NCBI GenBank assembly: GCA_013327885.1
Contig: JABUMY010000002.1
Location: 124,001 to 188,000, forward strand
Reading direction: 5' to 3'
Length of the DNA stretch: 64,000 bases
Source of the DNA: Flavisolibacter longurius
GTDB taxonomy: Bacteria > Bacteroidota > Bacteroidia > Chitinophagales > Chitinophagaceae
Position 1 is the stretch's first letter, and every line of letters starts with the position of its first letter. Of this stretch, positions 25,457-33,979 are shown piece after piece. A program made the translations under genes and the position numbers. The notes under the pieces are model-generated. The model was given only the letters and a program-made list of their open reading frames with translations, was not told where the DNA came from and did no database searches.

Positions 25457-25948
25457 GGCGCTGAAGGCGCCCCGTGTTTATAGAAAATTTATTACCAAAT
25501 TAAATTAGCTCTGAAGGAGCTTCGTGTTACCTGTTACAGAAACACGGGGCACCTTCGGAGCCCATTTATCATTCTTTGAGGATTTACTATAAACACGTGG
25601 CTCCTCCGGAGCCGGGAGCCTTCTTGCGATTTTCTATTTATTAAAACGAGGCTTTCTTTGATTACCCATCTTCCGAACTCGGGGACATGCTATTTACTAT
25701 TTGGATAGTATTGACATCGAAAGCGCTTTGTAGCCCATAACGTTGCAGGCCTGAAAGGGCGCCATAAATCAGCCCGGCCTGCAAAGGCCGGGTTAGTCAT
25801 TGCGATAAAAAAACTGAGCCCTGAAAGGGCGACACAACAAAGTTGTTTCATAACCTGTGCGCCCTTCAGGGCCCTTTCCTTTATTGTTTTCTTTTTACCC
25901 AGGGCTTGCACCATGGGCTAATATATGCCGGCCTTTCGGGCCTTTTTA
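25457..25948. repeat. cluster of REP-like GC-rich palindromes
   Basis: At least seven short palindromes centred on TGAAG/TGAAA or its complement sit in an AT-rich background. Examples are GGCGCTGAAGGCGCC, AGCTCTGAAGGAGCT, GGCTCCTCCGGAGCC, GCCCTGAAAGGGC and its inverse. Several are followed by a CGTGTTTATAG-like or ATAA-rich tail. They make up most of the 966-base gap 25098-26063, which has no supportable gene. Such palindromes are typical interspersed elements of Bacteroidota intergenic DNA. Confidence 0.75.
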
Positions 25949-26041
25949 ACACCCATCTCTTTAAAGCTTTACTCTTGTAAACTGGACAATAAGGCAATTT
26001 TTATCGCTCTGATTTCACTCAAAATGACTTTGAAAAACGCA

Positions 26042-26062
26042 CCACTGACCACTCACCATCCC
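26042..26062 (-). repeat. heptamer tandem array E2 (CCACTGA/CCACTCA units)
   Basis: Three 7-bp units, reverse complement of array E, ending 1 base before the stop codon of the LytTR regulator gene. Confidence 0.75.
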
Positions 26063-26063
26063 G

Positions 26064-26786
26064 CTATCCGCCCAAGGCTTTTAATACGCTCTGCCGGTAA
26101 AGCTTCCCAATCGGTATGTCTGCTTTTTCAACCTGCAACACCTCCGTGGTAAACGACTTGATCTTGTCCACCGAAACAATAAATGAGCGGTGTGTGCGGA
26201 TAAAAAGCTGCTCGGGCAGCATGGCTTCCATAGCCGTGATGGATTGCTTGGTAATGATGGTGCCGCCCGTGGTCACAACCTTAATATAGTCCTTCAGGCT
26301 TTCAATAAAAAGCACATCCTGCAGCATGACCTTTACCATGCGGCGGTCGGCCCGCAGGTAGATGTAGCCTTCCTTCCGTGGCTCCTCTGCTACTGTTGCT
26401 GCCGGTGCCGAAACAAGTTTTGCCTGCTGAAAAGCCCTGCCGACGGCTTTTAAAAACCGTTCAAACTGGATGGGCTTTAACAGGTAATCTACAATGTCAA
26501 GATCGTAGCCCTCCACGGCATAAGAACTGTAGGCCGTTGTCAGAACTACTTTGGGCCTGTCGGGGAGAATCTTAAGGAGGTCAATGCCTTTTAGCTGGGG
26601 CATGTGAATGTCGAGGAACAGCAGGTCAACCGGCTGCTGTTGCAAAAAACTCATGGCTTCAATGGCATTGGCACATTCGCCGCAAAGCTGCAGCGTGGGC
26701 ACCGTTTCAATATAGCGGCGAAGCACATCGCGGGCCGGCGGCTCGTCGTCAACTACAAGGCATCGTATAGGTGGCGGGTTATGCAT
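26064..26786 (-). CDS. LytTR-family response regulator
   Basis: 240 residues from the ATG at 26786. Receiver domain: IRCLVVDDEPPARDVL, phosphoacceptor aspartate in VDLLFLDIHMPQLKG, and the lysine in DYLLKPIQFERFLKAVG. A LytTR DNA-binding domain follows from about residue 140 (IYLRADRRMVKVMLQDVLFIESLKDYIKVVT, then FIRTHRSFIVSVDKI). It is the partner of the kinase immediately upstream: its ATG overlaps the kinase stop by 8 bases, giving translational coupling. Such pairs often control nearby envelope or peptide-transport genes; the target is not evident here. Confidence 0.93.
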   Translation of the reverse strand: MHNPPPIRCLVVDDEPPARDVLRRYIETVPTLQLCGECANAIEAMSFLQQQPVDLLFLDIHMPQLKGIDLLKILPDRPKVVLTTAYSSYAVEGYDLDIVDYLLKPIQFERFLKAVGRAFQQAKLVSAPAATVAEEPRKEGYIYLRADRRMVKVMLQDVLFIESLKDYIKVVTTGGTIITKQSITAMEAMLPEQLFIRTHRSFIVSVDKIKSFTTEVLQVEKADIPIGKLYRQSVLKALGG

Positions 26787-27924
26787 AGTTTTCGGCAGCC
26801 AGCTTTGGTTTGCCCAACGGCACAAGACCTGTTTTATCCAGCAGCAATTTCAGGTTTACAATAAACACTTCGTCCTCGTTGTTCACCAACAGTTCATGCC
26901 GCTCCGGGTAAAGCAGCGATAAGCGCTTTTGCACATTGGCCAGGCCAATACCCGATGATGGCAACGGGTCGGTTGCCAGCTTGCCATTGACCAGTTTCAT
27001 TTTCAGCCAGTCCTCTTCTACCGTAATGCGCAGGCTTATCCAGGGTTGTTCCAGCATCTGGCTGGTGCCATGCTTAAAGCAGTTCTCCAGAAAAGGCAGC
27101 AGCAGCAGCGGTGCAATGGCATGCCCTGTTGGAGCGGAGGGCAGGTCAATATTAATATCGAGCTTGTTGCCGTATCGGCTTTGCTCCAGCAGGATGTATT
27201 GCGTCAACGTCGAAAGCTCACGGTCAAGCGGTACCAGCGGCTGGTTGCATTCGTACAACATATACCGGAGCAGTTGCGAAAGTCCCATGATCATACCAGC
27301 CGCGGTTGGCGAGGTCAATTGTGCTCCTGCGTAAATATTGTTTAGGGTATTGAAAAGAAAATGCGGGTGCACCTGCGCCTTTAGCAGTTCCAGTTGCGAG
27401 GAGATGGCTTCTTTTTGCAACTGCAGGTTGCGCTGCTCTTTCAGGTGCCAGTATTTTGTTAGTTTGATGGCAGCCGCAATTCCCCCAACGGTAATCCCAC
27501 CCCGAAGCCCGGAGAGCAAGCCAAGAAAAAAATTAATCTGGTTGATGTGTTCCGGTGCGTAAACATTTCCCAGGACCAGGGTACGGAAATGGCCAAGAAT
27601 ATAAATGCCAATGATGGCAGATAACGCTCCGGTAACCAGGAAAAGACCAATCACCACAAGAGCTGTTTGTACATATTTTCCTTTGAGCAAAAATTGCGGA
27701 ATGGCAAAATACATCAGTGTATATGAAAGAAACATGTGGGGCACCAGGTAGATCAATGCTTCCACCGTGGAAACGGGCAGGCGTTCAAAATAACTCAGGT
27801 TAAAGATGCCGGCCGAAAACGAATAAAGAATGCTCTGGAATATCCACCACACCGTCCAAAAGCAGAGATGACGCTTTAAACGGTGCGAAGGCTGATTGGA
27901 AAATATAAACGGGTAACGCTCCAT
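26779..27924 (-). CDS. LytS/YehU-type sensor histidine kinase
   Basis: 381 residues. N-terminal membrane domain with four to five helices (residues about 20-165). A short coiled segment (HLKEQRNLQLQKEAISSQLELLKAQVHPHFLFNTLNNIY) contains the His_kinase family phosphoacceptor motif HPHFLFNTLN. The HATPase region follows (LLLPFLENCFKHG, then SGIGLANVQKRLSLLYP). It lacks a classical dimerisation HisKA, as usual for this family. Coupled to the LytTR regulator that follows. No periplasmic sensor domain is visible, so the signal is probably sensed in the membrane. Confidence 0.92.
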   Translation of the reverse strand: MERYPFIFSNQPSHRLKRHLCFWTVWWIFQSILYSFSAGIFNLSYFERLPVSTVEALIYLVPHMFLSYTLMYFAIPQFLLKGKYVQTALVVIGLFLVTGALSAIIGIYILGHFRTLVLGNVYAPEHINQINFFLGLLSGLRGGITVGGIAAAIKLTKYWHLKEQRNLQLQKEAISSQLELLKAQVHPHFLFNTLNNIYAGAQLTSPTAAGMIMGLSQLLRYMLYECNQPLVPLDRELSTLTQYILLEQSRYGNKLDINIDLPSAPTGHAIAPLLLLPFLENCFKHGTSQMLEQPWISLRITVEEDWLKMKLVNGKLATDPLPSSGIGLANVQKRLSLLYPERHELLVNNEDEVFIVNLKLLLDKTGLVPLGKPKLAAENYA

Positions 27925-28018
27925 ACACTGTGGGAATTAAAGGTAACGCAAGCCGGAGCAACTGGTAGCATGGCGGGACGTATCGTCGCTATAAAGTGGT
28001 GTTTTGTCGACTAACAGA

Positions 28019-28049
28019 ACAAAAAGCCCCGCCTTAAAAAAAGCAGGGC
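28019..28049 (-). terminator. intrinsic terminator
   Basis: On the minus strand GCCCTGC and GCGGGGC form an imperfect stem around an 11-base T/A-rich loop, followed by TTTTTG. It lies 29 bases after the 115-aa gene. Confidence 0.6.
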
Positions 28050-28077
28050 GTTCTTTTATGTCTGAGAAGTAATAACC

Positions 28078-28425
28078 TTATTTGCGCTGCAGGGTCAGCG
28101 CACCCTTGTCGGCCGCACCGCGACCGTTTGCGTAACTGGCCACAGCCACTTCCAGCGACTGCTTTAGCCAATTGAGTGTTGCCGGGTTGGTAAGGTTTAG
28201 TTTTTTGTTTTTGATCTCTTCTTTGTAAACCAAAACATGCGCATTGGTATAATAATACACAATGGCGTCTTTGGGTCGCTGCCGGTTGCTTTCCACTACC
28301 CAGTACCCGGCACTGGATGTCCAGGTTGGCGCCTTGTGGGAAGATGGTTCGTCCTGTGCGCTTGCAGGAAAGATAAAAAAGAAAAATACGCCGGTAAGAA
28401 GGGTGGAAAAAAGTTTCGGTTTCAT
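28078..28425 (-). CDS. small secreted hypothetical protein, 115 aa
   Basis: 115 residues with a clear signal peptide (MKPKLFSTLLTGVFFFFIFPASAQ). The mature part begins DEPSSHKAPTWTSSAGYWVVES and continues with the beta-hairpin-like AIVYYYTNAHVLVYKEEIK and a basic C-terminal end. The GYWVVESN...VYYYTN arrangement looks like a small periplasmic protein group of Bacteroidota that I cannot name. Monocistronic with its own terminator. Confidence 0.68.
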   Translation of the reverse strand: MKPKLFSTLLTGVFFFFIFPASAQDEPSSHKAPTWTSSAGYWVVESNRQRPKDAIVYYYTNAHVLVYKEEIKNKKLNLTNPATLNWLKQSLEVAVASYANGRGAADKGALTLQRK

Positions 28426-28705
28426 GTTGCTGGCTTTTGGGTGAAGCGTTTGTTCAGGATAAAACTACGGCTGCTTTTTATCGGCAAAATGAAGAATGGA
28501 CGAGAGCAGGTCTCCTGAAAGCATACGGCGCTGGGCCGGCGACAAAAGAGGTAGAGAGAGATAAACTACATTGGGAGACGAAAAACAGCCTTTTATCGAC
28601 AAACGCCGGGAGCCGTTTTGGATTTGCAAGTCAATTATTGCCAGCAGAAAGCGGCCCAAATGAAGCTGTGGCATTGCCTTTGAAATAGATGTGGAAACAG
28701 ACCAC

Positions 28706-28987
28706 ATGAAAAAAGAGCAAGATCCGCAGACCGAAAACCAGAAGCCTACCGAAAACTTTGCCTCGGACGCAAAAAAGCTGGCCGACCAACACATGGCCGA
28801 TCCGAACCATGTCATCACCGAAGAAGACATGCGCAACATCCGCGTAGGCGTAACGCCACTACCGGATGCGCCTACACAGGAGGCCATCAGCGAAGCAGAA
28901 GAAAGAGTGGCCGACCGGAAAAGCATCGACGAAGAGGACGCTCTTCCGGGCTCGCAAAAGATCTCGCCCTGGGATGTGGTGGAATAA
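28706..28987 (+). CDS. small acidic hydrophilic protein, 93 aa
   Basis: 93 residues from the ATG at 28706 (MKKEQDPQTENQKPTENF). It is highly charged, without hydrophobic segments, with an acidic excess and the ordered-looking segment VITEEDMRNIRVGVTPLPD. It resembles the small stress-related hydrophilic proteins common in Chitinophagaceae. The GTG at 28691 in the same frame is a less likely start. A 7-bp repeat array begins 5 bases after its stop. Confidence 0.65.
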   Translation: MKKEQDPQTENQKPTENFASDAKKLADQHMADPNHVITEEDMRNIRVGVTPLPDAPTQEAISEAEERVADRKSIDEEDALPGSQKISPWDVVE

Positions 28988-28992
28988 TCGCT

Positions 28993-29041
28993 GTGGTGAA
29001 TGGTGAATGGACAGTGGTGAATGGTGAATGGACAGTGGTGA
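28993..29041 (+). repeat. heptamer tandem array F with 21-bp higher-order period
   Basis: Seven 7-bp units. The order GTGGTGA, ATGGTGA, ATGGACA repeats twice exactly and is followed by one more GTGGTGA, so a 3-unit (21-bp) block has been duplicated. It starts 5 bases after a stop codon. Confidence 0.9.
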
Positions 29042-29243
29042 GTAGGCGGCTTAAACTCTCGGAGTTCCCTCATCTTTTTGCAGCAGAAAAAACGGATATA
29101 AAGCATTGATTCAGCCGTTGTGTATGTAAGAATGCGACAGGGGTTTATCTTTTTTCCACCCTGCTTATCCTGTAAATCCAACCGCTGGCATAATTCATAA
29201 GTCGCCGTACCGTCTTTCCGCTTAATTATGCAGCCTTATGGGC

Positions 29244-31658
29244 ATGCACAAAACGTTTTGGCTACTCTTTTTTTGTTTGGTCACCGCAGGAGCAAAGGCA
29301 CAGGAGGCGGCTTCGCTGCGGATAACGGTTACCAATCCCCGGCAGGAACCGGTAGCTGGAGCCACGGTTGAATTACGCAAGCTGCCCGATTCGGCGCTGG
29401 TAAAAGTGCAGATGACCGATGCGACCGGAACCTTGGTTTTTGAAAACCTGGTAAAAGAGCGTACCTATTTCTGCCGTGTAAGCAGCACAGGCTTTGCCCT
29501 CTTTACCTCACCGGCCCTTTCTCCTGCCAATGAAAAAGCCACAGCCTTTGTGCTGGAACCCGCAAGCGGTGCCATGACGGGCATTACGGTAACGGCTCGC
29601 AAACCTTTTATCGAACTCAAGCCGGGAAAAACCGTTGTGAACGTAGAAGCGGGGATCACCAACGCCGGCGTTACCGCCATGGAAGCCCTGGAAAAAATGC
29701 CGGGCATTACCGTTGACAAGGACGGCAATCTTTCCCTCAAAGGAAAATCCGGTGTATTGGTGATGATCGACGGAAAACAAACCTACCTCGATCCCTCGCA
29801 ACTGGCCACTATGCTCAATGGCATGAGTGCTACGCAGATTGAGCTGGTGGAAATCATGAACCAGCCACCAGCCGGTTACGATGCGGCGGGCAATGCGGGT
29901 GTCATCAATATCAAGCTTAAAAAATCGCGGCAGCGGGGCTTTAACGGGGCCGTTACCCTTGGCTATGCACAAGGCGCTTATCCCAAAACCAACAACAACC
30001 TGCAGCTGGCTTACCGCACCGACAAGTGGAATGTTTTCGGCAACTATACCGTCAACATTAACCGTAGCTTTTCCCGCATTTATGCCCTCCGCACTTATTT
30101 TAATCCTAACGGCAGCGTAGCATCGCTGCTGGAGCAGCCCAGTTATTTTAAAGGAACGGGCAATACGCATAACCTTCGTGCAGGTGCCGACTACAGCCTT
30201 TCCGCCAAAACAACACTGGGTTTTACGCTAACAGGACTTTCACTGGAAAGGGGCAGCAACATCACCAACGAAGCCCTCTGGATGAACCCGCAAAAGCAAA
30301 GGGATTCGCTTATTCGCACCTCTGGCGAAAACACAACAGGCTGGAAAAACGCCGGCGGCAACCTGAATTTTAAACACAGCTTTTCGGCCACCCGCGAACT
30401 GACAGCGGATGTAGACCTGATCGGCTACCGCATGCGCGGCGACCAGCTTTTCGAAAACCGGCTGCTTGCTCCCGGCGGCTATGTGGAAGCCACAAGAGCC
30501 GACCTTCCTTCCGATATCCGCATTCTTTCGGCCAAAACCGATTACAGCAGCCAGTGGAAAGGCGTTCGCCTGCAAACAGGGTTGAAAGCTTCGCACATCA
30601 CTACCGATAACCTGGCCCATTACGAGATCAATGAAGGTGGAGTGTGGACGCAGGATGACGGCAAAAGCAATCATTTTTTGTACACCGAACGCATACAGGC
30701 TGCGTATGCCAATGCCGAAACCAACACCGGCCGCTGGAGCCTGCAGGGCGGGTTGCGCTTTGAAGCTACTTCTTACGATGCCCGCCAACTGGGCAACAGC
30801 CGCCAAAAAGATTCATCGTTCTCCCGCAGCTACAACAGCCTGTTCCCAACGGTGCTGACAACGTTTGAGGCCGACAGCAACCATAGCATTTCGCTTGCGG
30901 CAGGCCGGCGCATCGACAGGCCGGGTTTTCAAAAACTCAACCCTTTTGTTTTTATCATCAACAAATACACCTACCAGCAAGGCAACCCATATTACCGGCC
31001 GCAATACACCTGGAACACAGAGATCAGCCATGTGTACAAGAACAAGTTCATTACCAGCTTTGGGTACAGTGTTACCACGGATTATTTCTCACAGATCTTT
31101 CCCGTTTCGAGCAATGGCCTCGTAATTTATACCGAGGGCAACCTGGGCAAGCTGCAGCAATACACGCTGTCGGTAAGTGCGCAGGTGTCGCCGGCGCCGT
31201 GGTGGTCTTTTTCGGCACAGGCCACCGGTGTACACAAAGAAATGGAAGGTGTTATCGACAGGCAGCTCAAGGCCAGCATCAACCAGTTTCAACTTAACAT
31301 GAACCACCAGCTCAAGTTTAAAAAAGGCTGGTCGGGTGAGATCAGCGGGTTTTACACTTCCCGTAGCCAGGCCGATATCCAGGAGATTGTTGACCCGGCC
31401 GGGCAATTGTCGCTGGGCATTGCCAAAACGGTTTGGCAAAACAGGGGCACCATCAAATTGGGTGTACGGGATATTTTTTACACCCAGTGGATGAAAGGGA
31501 ACACTTATTTCCCCAATGCAACCGAATATTTCAAGCTAACCCGGGATACAAGAGTGGCGCAGGTTTCGTTTTCGTACCGCTTTGGCAAAACCTTTAAAGC
31601 CAACAAACGGTCGGAAGGGGCTGCCGGCGATGAGATCAGGCGGGTTGGGAATGGGTGA
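29244..31658 (+). CDS. TonB-dependent receptor (outer-membrane beta-barrel family)
   Basis: About 804 residues. Signal peptide (MHKTFWLLFFCLVTAGAKAQ). A carboxypeptidase-regulatory-like domain at about 22-115 (TVTNPRQEPVAGATVELRKLPDSALVK). A plug domain at about 120-225 (VEAGITNAGVTAMEALEKMPGITVDKDGNLSLKGKSG, then PPAGYDAAGNAGVINIKLKK). A C-terminal barrel of the OMP_b-brl_3 type follows, with GRRIDRPGFQKLNPFVF and the Asn/Tyr-rich YQQGNPYYRPQYTWN segment. This class lacks a SusD partner and is generally linked to uptake of metal complexes or peptides rather than glycans. Monocistronic; two possible initiating ATGs (29238 and 29244). Confidence 0.9.
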   Translation: MHKTFWLLFFCLVTAGAKAQEAASLRITVTNPRQEPVAGATVELRKLPDSALVKVQMTDATGTLVFENLVKERTYFCRVSSTGFALFTSPALSPANEKATAFVLEPASGAMTGITVTARKPFIELKPGKTVVNVEAGITNAGVTAMEALEKMPGITVDKDGNLSLKGKSGVLVMIDGKQTYLDPSQLATMLNGMSATQIELVEIMNQPPAGYDAAGNAGVINIKLKKSRQRGFNGAVTLGYAQGAYPKTNNNLQLAYRTDKWNVFGNYTVNINRSFSRIYALRTYFNPNGSVASLLEQPSYFKGTGNTHNLRAGADYSLSAKTTLGFTLTGLSLERGSNITNEALWMNPQKQRDSLIRTSGENTTGWKNAGGNLNFKHSFSATRELTADVDLIGYRMRGDQLFENRLLAPGGYVEATRADLPSDIRILSAKTDYSSQWKGVRLQTGLKASHITTDNLAHYEINEGGVWTQDDGKSNHFLYTERIQAAYANAETNTGRWSLQGGLRFEATSYDARQLGNSRQKDSSFSRSYNSLFPTVLTTFEADSNHSISLAAGRRIDRPGFQKLNPFVFIINKYTYQQGNPYYRPQYTWNTEISHVYKNKFITSFGYSVTTDYFSQIFPVSSNGLVIYTEGNLGKLQQYTLSVSAQVSPAPWWSFSAQATGVHKEMEGVIDRQLKASINQFQLNMNHQLKFKKGWSGEISGFYTSRSQADIQEIVDPAGQLSLGIAKTVWQNRGTIKLGVRDIFYTQWMKGNTYFPNATEYFKLTRDTRVAQVSFSYRFGKTFKANKRSEGAAGDEIRRVGNG

Positions 31659-31666
31659 GTTTAGGG

Positions 31667-31708
31667 GGCAATTAGCAATTGGCAACTGGCAATCTGCAAT
31701 GAGCAATG
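31667..31708 (+). repeat. heptamer tandem array G (NGCAATN units)
   Basis: Six 7-bp units such as GGCAATT, AGCAATT, TGCAATG start 8 bases after the TonB receptor stop. Confidence 0.9.
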
Positions 31709-31905
31709 GGAGATTTGTTTGGGGTTGAAGGATCCCAAGATTGGCAAGCAGCTGCAGAAGATGTGTACGAAGCAGTTTGAAAAGGTTGCACTTTTCAGTT
31801 ACCCCGCTGCTTTAGCGCGGGGTTAGCAATGGGCAACAAAACTGTATGGTGGCTTTAGCCGAATAGCCAGGTGATATGGAGAGAGCATAAAAAGAAGAAC
31901 TCTTC

Positions 31906-31933
31906 CTACTCATCACTGACCACTCACCATTGC
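31906..31933 (-). repeat. heptamer tandem array G3 (CCACTCA-type units)
   Basis: Four 7-bp units in the opposite orientation to array G, 40 bases before the start of the next + strand gene. The rest of the gap 31659-31972 has a two-unit GCAATG/GGCAAC fragment near 31823 and a CGCGG-type hairpin, no gene. Confidence 0.7.
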
Positions 31934-31972
31934 CGCTTCCCGTGCAGGCTTCTACATCAACTAACCAAGCAT

Positions 31973-32923
31973 ATGAAAAAGCTATTTTTCCTGCTGGCCC
32001 TTTCCGTTTCTTCCTTTTTAGCGGCACAGCAACCGGCCTTGGTAGAAGCGGACACCGAGACAGACCTGATTCCTGAAGGCATTGCCATAGACAACCGTAA
32101 CGGCAAAATTTACATCACCAGCATCAACCGGCACAAGATCATTGTCGTGGACGGACAGGGCAAAACAGCGGATTTTATCGAGCCGGGACAAGATGGTTTT
32201 CTTGAAGGCCTTGGACTGAAGGTGGACGAAAAGCGAAACTGGCTCTGGGCTCTTTCGGTACTACGGCAAGAAAAACAGTTCTATTCAAAGATCCATGCCT
32301 TTGACCTGACAACCGGTAAAACAGTGCAGCAATACGGTATACAGGATACGGTGCCACACCTCTTTAATGACCTGGCGATTGACGACAGGGGCAACTTATT
32401 TTTGACCGACACGTATTACAGCGCGGTGTACAAACTGGAACCGGCAACCAAAACGCTTTCGCTTTTTGTGCAAAGTCCCCAACTGCGGTACCCCAACGGG
32501 TTGGTGTTTGGTAAAGGGCTCCTGTACATTGCCACGTATCGCAACGGCCTGGTATGGCTGGACACGGCAACGAAACGGATTGAACCCGTCACCGGCATCA
32601 AAGACACGGTTCTTTCGCATGGACTGGATGGCTTGGTTTTCCGCGATGATGTTTTGTTTGGCGTGTACAACATCGGCAAAGAACGGGCAGACGATTGCTT
32701 GGTTCGCTACCAACTTACCACAGACGGAAAGGCCGTACAAACCGAAACGGTGCTGGCCAAAGGCCACCCCGCTTTGGAAGACCCGACAACGGCGGCCCTG
32801 TACCAAAACAATCTTTATGTGCTTGCCAACAGCCATCTCGATGCTTACAATGCCAACAAAACTTCGCTAAAGGGCATCGAAAACAAATTAAAAAAACCAT
32901 TAATTTTAGTGGTGCCTTTGTAG
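31973..32923 (+). CDS. secreted SMP-30/gluconolactonase-like beta-propeller protein
   Basis: 316 residues from the ATG at 31973 (signal peptide MKKLFFLLALSVSSFLAAQQ). Six-bladed propeller repeats are visible: PEGIAIDNRNGKIYITSINRHKIIVVDGQG, FNDLAIDDRGNLFLTDTYYSAVYKLEP, YPNGLVFGKGLLYIATYRNGLVWLDTATK and LDGLVFRDDVLFGVY. The metal-binding acidic positions of the SMP-30 fold (E in PEGIA, N/D in FNDLAI and PNGLV) are retained. It could be a periplasmic lactonase or an NHL-like scaffold. The frame stays open through a heptamer array to 31871, but the signal peptide fixes the start. Confidence 0.83.
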   Translation: MKKLFFLLALSVSSFLAAQQPALVEADTETDLIPEGIAIDNRNGKIYITSINRHKIIVVDGQGKTADFIEPGQDGFLEGLGLKVDEKRNWLWALSVLRQEKQFYSKIHAFDLTTGKTVQQYGIQDTVPHLFNDLAIDDRGNLFLTDTYYSAVYKLEPATKTLSLFVQSPQLRYPNGLVFGKGLLYIATYRNGLVWLDTATKRIEPVTGIKDTVLSHGLDGLVFRDDVLFGVYNIGKERADDCLVRYQLTTDGKAVQTETVLAKGHPALEDPTTAALYQNNLYVLANSHLDAYNANKTSLKGIENKLKKPLILVVPL

Positions 32924-33051
32924 TGAAAATGGCACGTTTTTTCGTTAAGAGAGTTCTTGTAAATCGGAATTTTCCTTTGAAAGCAGTGTAACGAAAGCTT
33001 GGGAGTGAAAAACATTTTACCGTAAACATTCATTCAACCAGGTTCATTGCT

Positions 33052-33330
33052 ATGCGTACAATTTTTCTTGCCGGTGTTGCCGGCGCCATTATTGGGTTCT
33101 GCTGGAGCCATGTGCTCCATGATGCTTTTTCCCATGGAATCGTTTTGGGTCTCCTGATCGGGACCTTTGTGGGACTCCTGCTCTATTTGGGCCAACGTGA
33201 AATTTCGGCCCGGATGCGGGTACGCAAAGAAAAAACCTATGCCATTGCAGGCTCGGTTATCGGGGTTTCCCTACTGGTGGGTGTGGTTTCTGCGATACTG
33301 ACCCTTGCCATCCGGATTCTCTTTTCTTAA
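33052..33330 (+). CDS. small integral membrane protein, 92 aa
   Basis: 92 residues with three hydrophobic helices (about 3-22, 28-47 and 65-90: AGVAGAIIGFCWSHVL, GIVLGLLIGTFVGLLLYLG, AIAGSVIGVSLLVGVVSAILTLAIRILF) and a basic cytoplasmic loop between helices 2 and 3 (REISARMRVRKEKTY). No family recognised. Alone between a propeller gene and the ncRNA candidate. Confidence 0.65.
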   Translation: MRTIFLAGVAGAIIGFCWSHVLHDAFSHGIVLGLLIGTFVGLLLYLGQREISARMRVRKEKTYAIAGSVIGVSLLVGVVSAILTLAIRILFS

Positions 33331-33521
33331 GGGAGAAACAGCTAAAAACTTTTTACTTTTTGCGTTGGAGCAACGCTTCCCGATAAGTGTATCCCTTAGT
33401 TCATCAGCAAAATTTGGGTGCGGAAAAGTTGCAGAAAGGGCTCGTACTAATACGAAAATAGGCCGTGCTGTTTGCGTGTAATATGTGGCCGAATTACGCA
33501 TTAAAATAGGGCAGAAACGCT

Positions 33522-33553
33522 CTTGTGTGGCGACCCCTGCCGTACTACTTTTG
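33522..33553 (+). promoter_or_regulatory. Bacteroidota-type promoter for the ncRNA candidate
   Basis: TACTTTTG at 33546-33553 is an exact TAnnTTTG. CTTG at 33522-33525, 20 bases upstream, is three-quarters of the -33 box. Predicted transcription start is 33557-33558. Confidence 0.6.
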
Positions 33554-33557
33554 TACC

Positions 33558-33866
33558 AGAAGTTGATTGATAGACAATATCAATCCAATCCAATACCAAC
33601 TGAAAAGACCAGCAATCCTTGAGAACCGACCGTCCAGTAAGTTTTTGTAAAAAATCCGGTATCCAAAGAAAAAACCAAAGTCCAATATCAGTCAACTTCT
33701 ATTTTCCTTTTTCCTTTGAACAACCGCCAATCCATCGTCCTGTAAAGAACCACTGATCCACCATCCTGTGCAAAGGCAAAAGGCGTCCGACTTGTCCCTT
33801 GAAAATCAAATTAAGAAACAAACGCCTTGACATAACTGGCCCCTCTTTACAAGAGGGGCTTTTTGT
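33558..33866 (+). ncRNA. candidate structured non-coding RNA, about 310 nt
   Basis: There is no supportable reading frame between a good promoter (33522-33553) and a very strong intrinsic terminator (33839-33866). The first 15 bases (33558-33572, AGAAGTTGATTGATA) can pair with 33686-33700 (TATCAGTCAACTTCT) as a continuous 15-bp helix with one G-U. Part of that 5' strand (33565-33572) can instead pair perfectly with 33578-33585 around a 5-base loop, so two exclusive folds exist. Further on, AAGGCGT (33780-33786) pairs with ACGCCTT (33822-33828). The interior is A/C-rich and G-poor. It does not look like RNase P, tmRNA or SRP RNA. A 6S-like RNA is one possibility I cannot confirm. It could also be a long leader, but the terminator separates it from the next gene. 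Confidence 0.5.
33839..33866 (+). terminator. strong intrinsic terminator
   Basis: A perfect 9-bp stem GCCCCTCTT / AAGAGGGGC with a 3-base loop, followed by TTTTTGTTTTTT. Confidence 0.92.
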
Positions 33867-33979
33867 TTTTTGCAACTCTTGTTACGATACGGCAAAACCA
33901 AGCATTTACATTTACGGGTAGCCCGTGCTGTTATCTTCCGTTAATTTGGTGCTGCTTTTCTTTGCCCTAACTATCCATT

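Noticed and set aside
28437-28688. 83-codon open frame before the small acidic protein
   Set aside because: Occupies a divergent promoter region, no domain, unusual amino acid mix; no support.
28465-29181. 238-codon open frame on the minus strand
   Set aside because: Covers heptamer array F and the antisense of the 93-aa gene; its repeated HHCPFTI stretches are just the array read as protein.
33501-33695. 64-codon minus frame inside the ncRNA candidate
   Set aside because: No family features; the + strand promoter, helix and terminator explain the region better.
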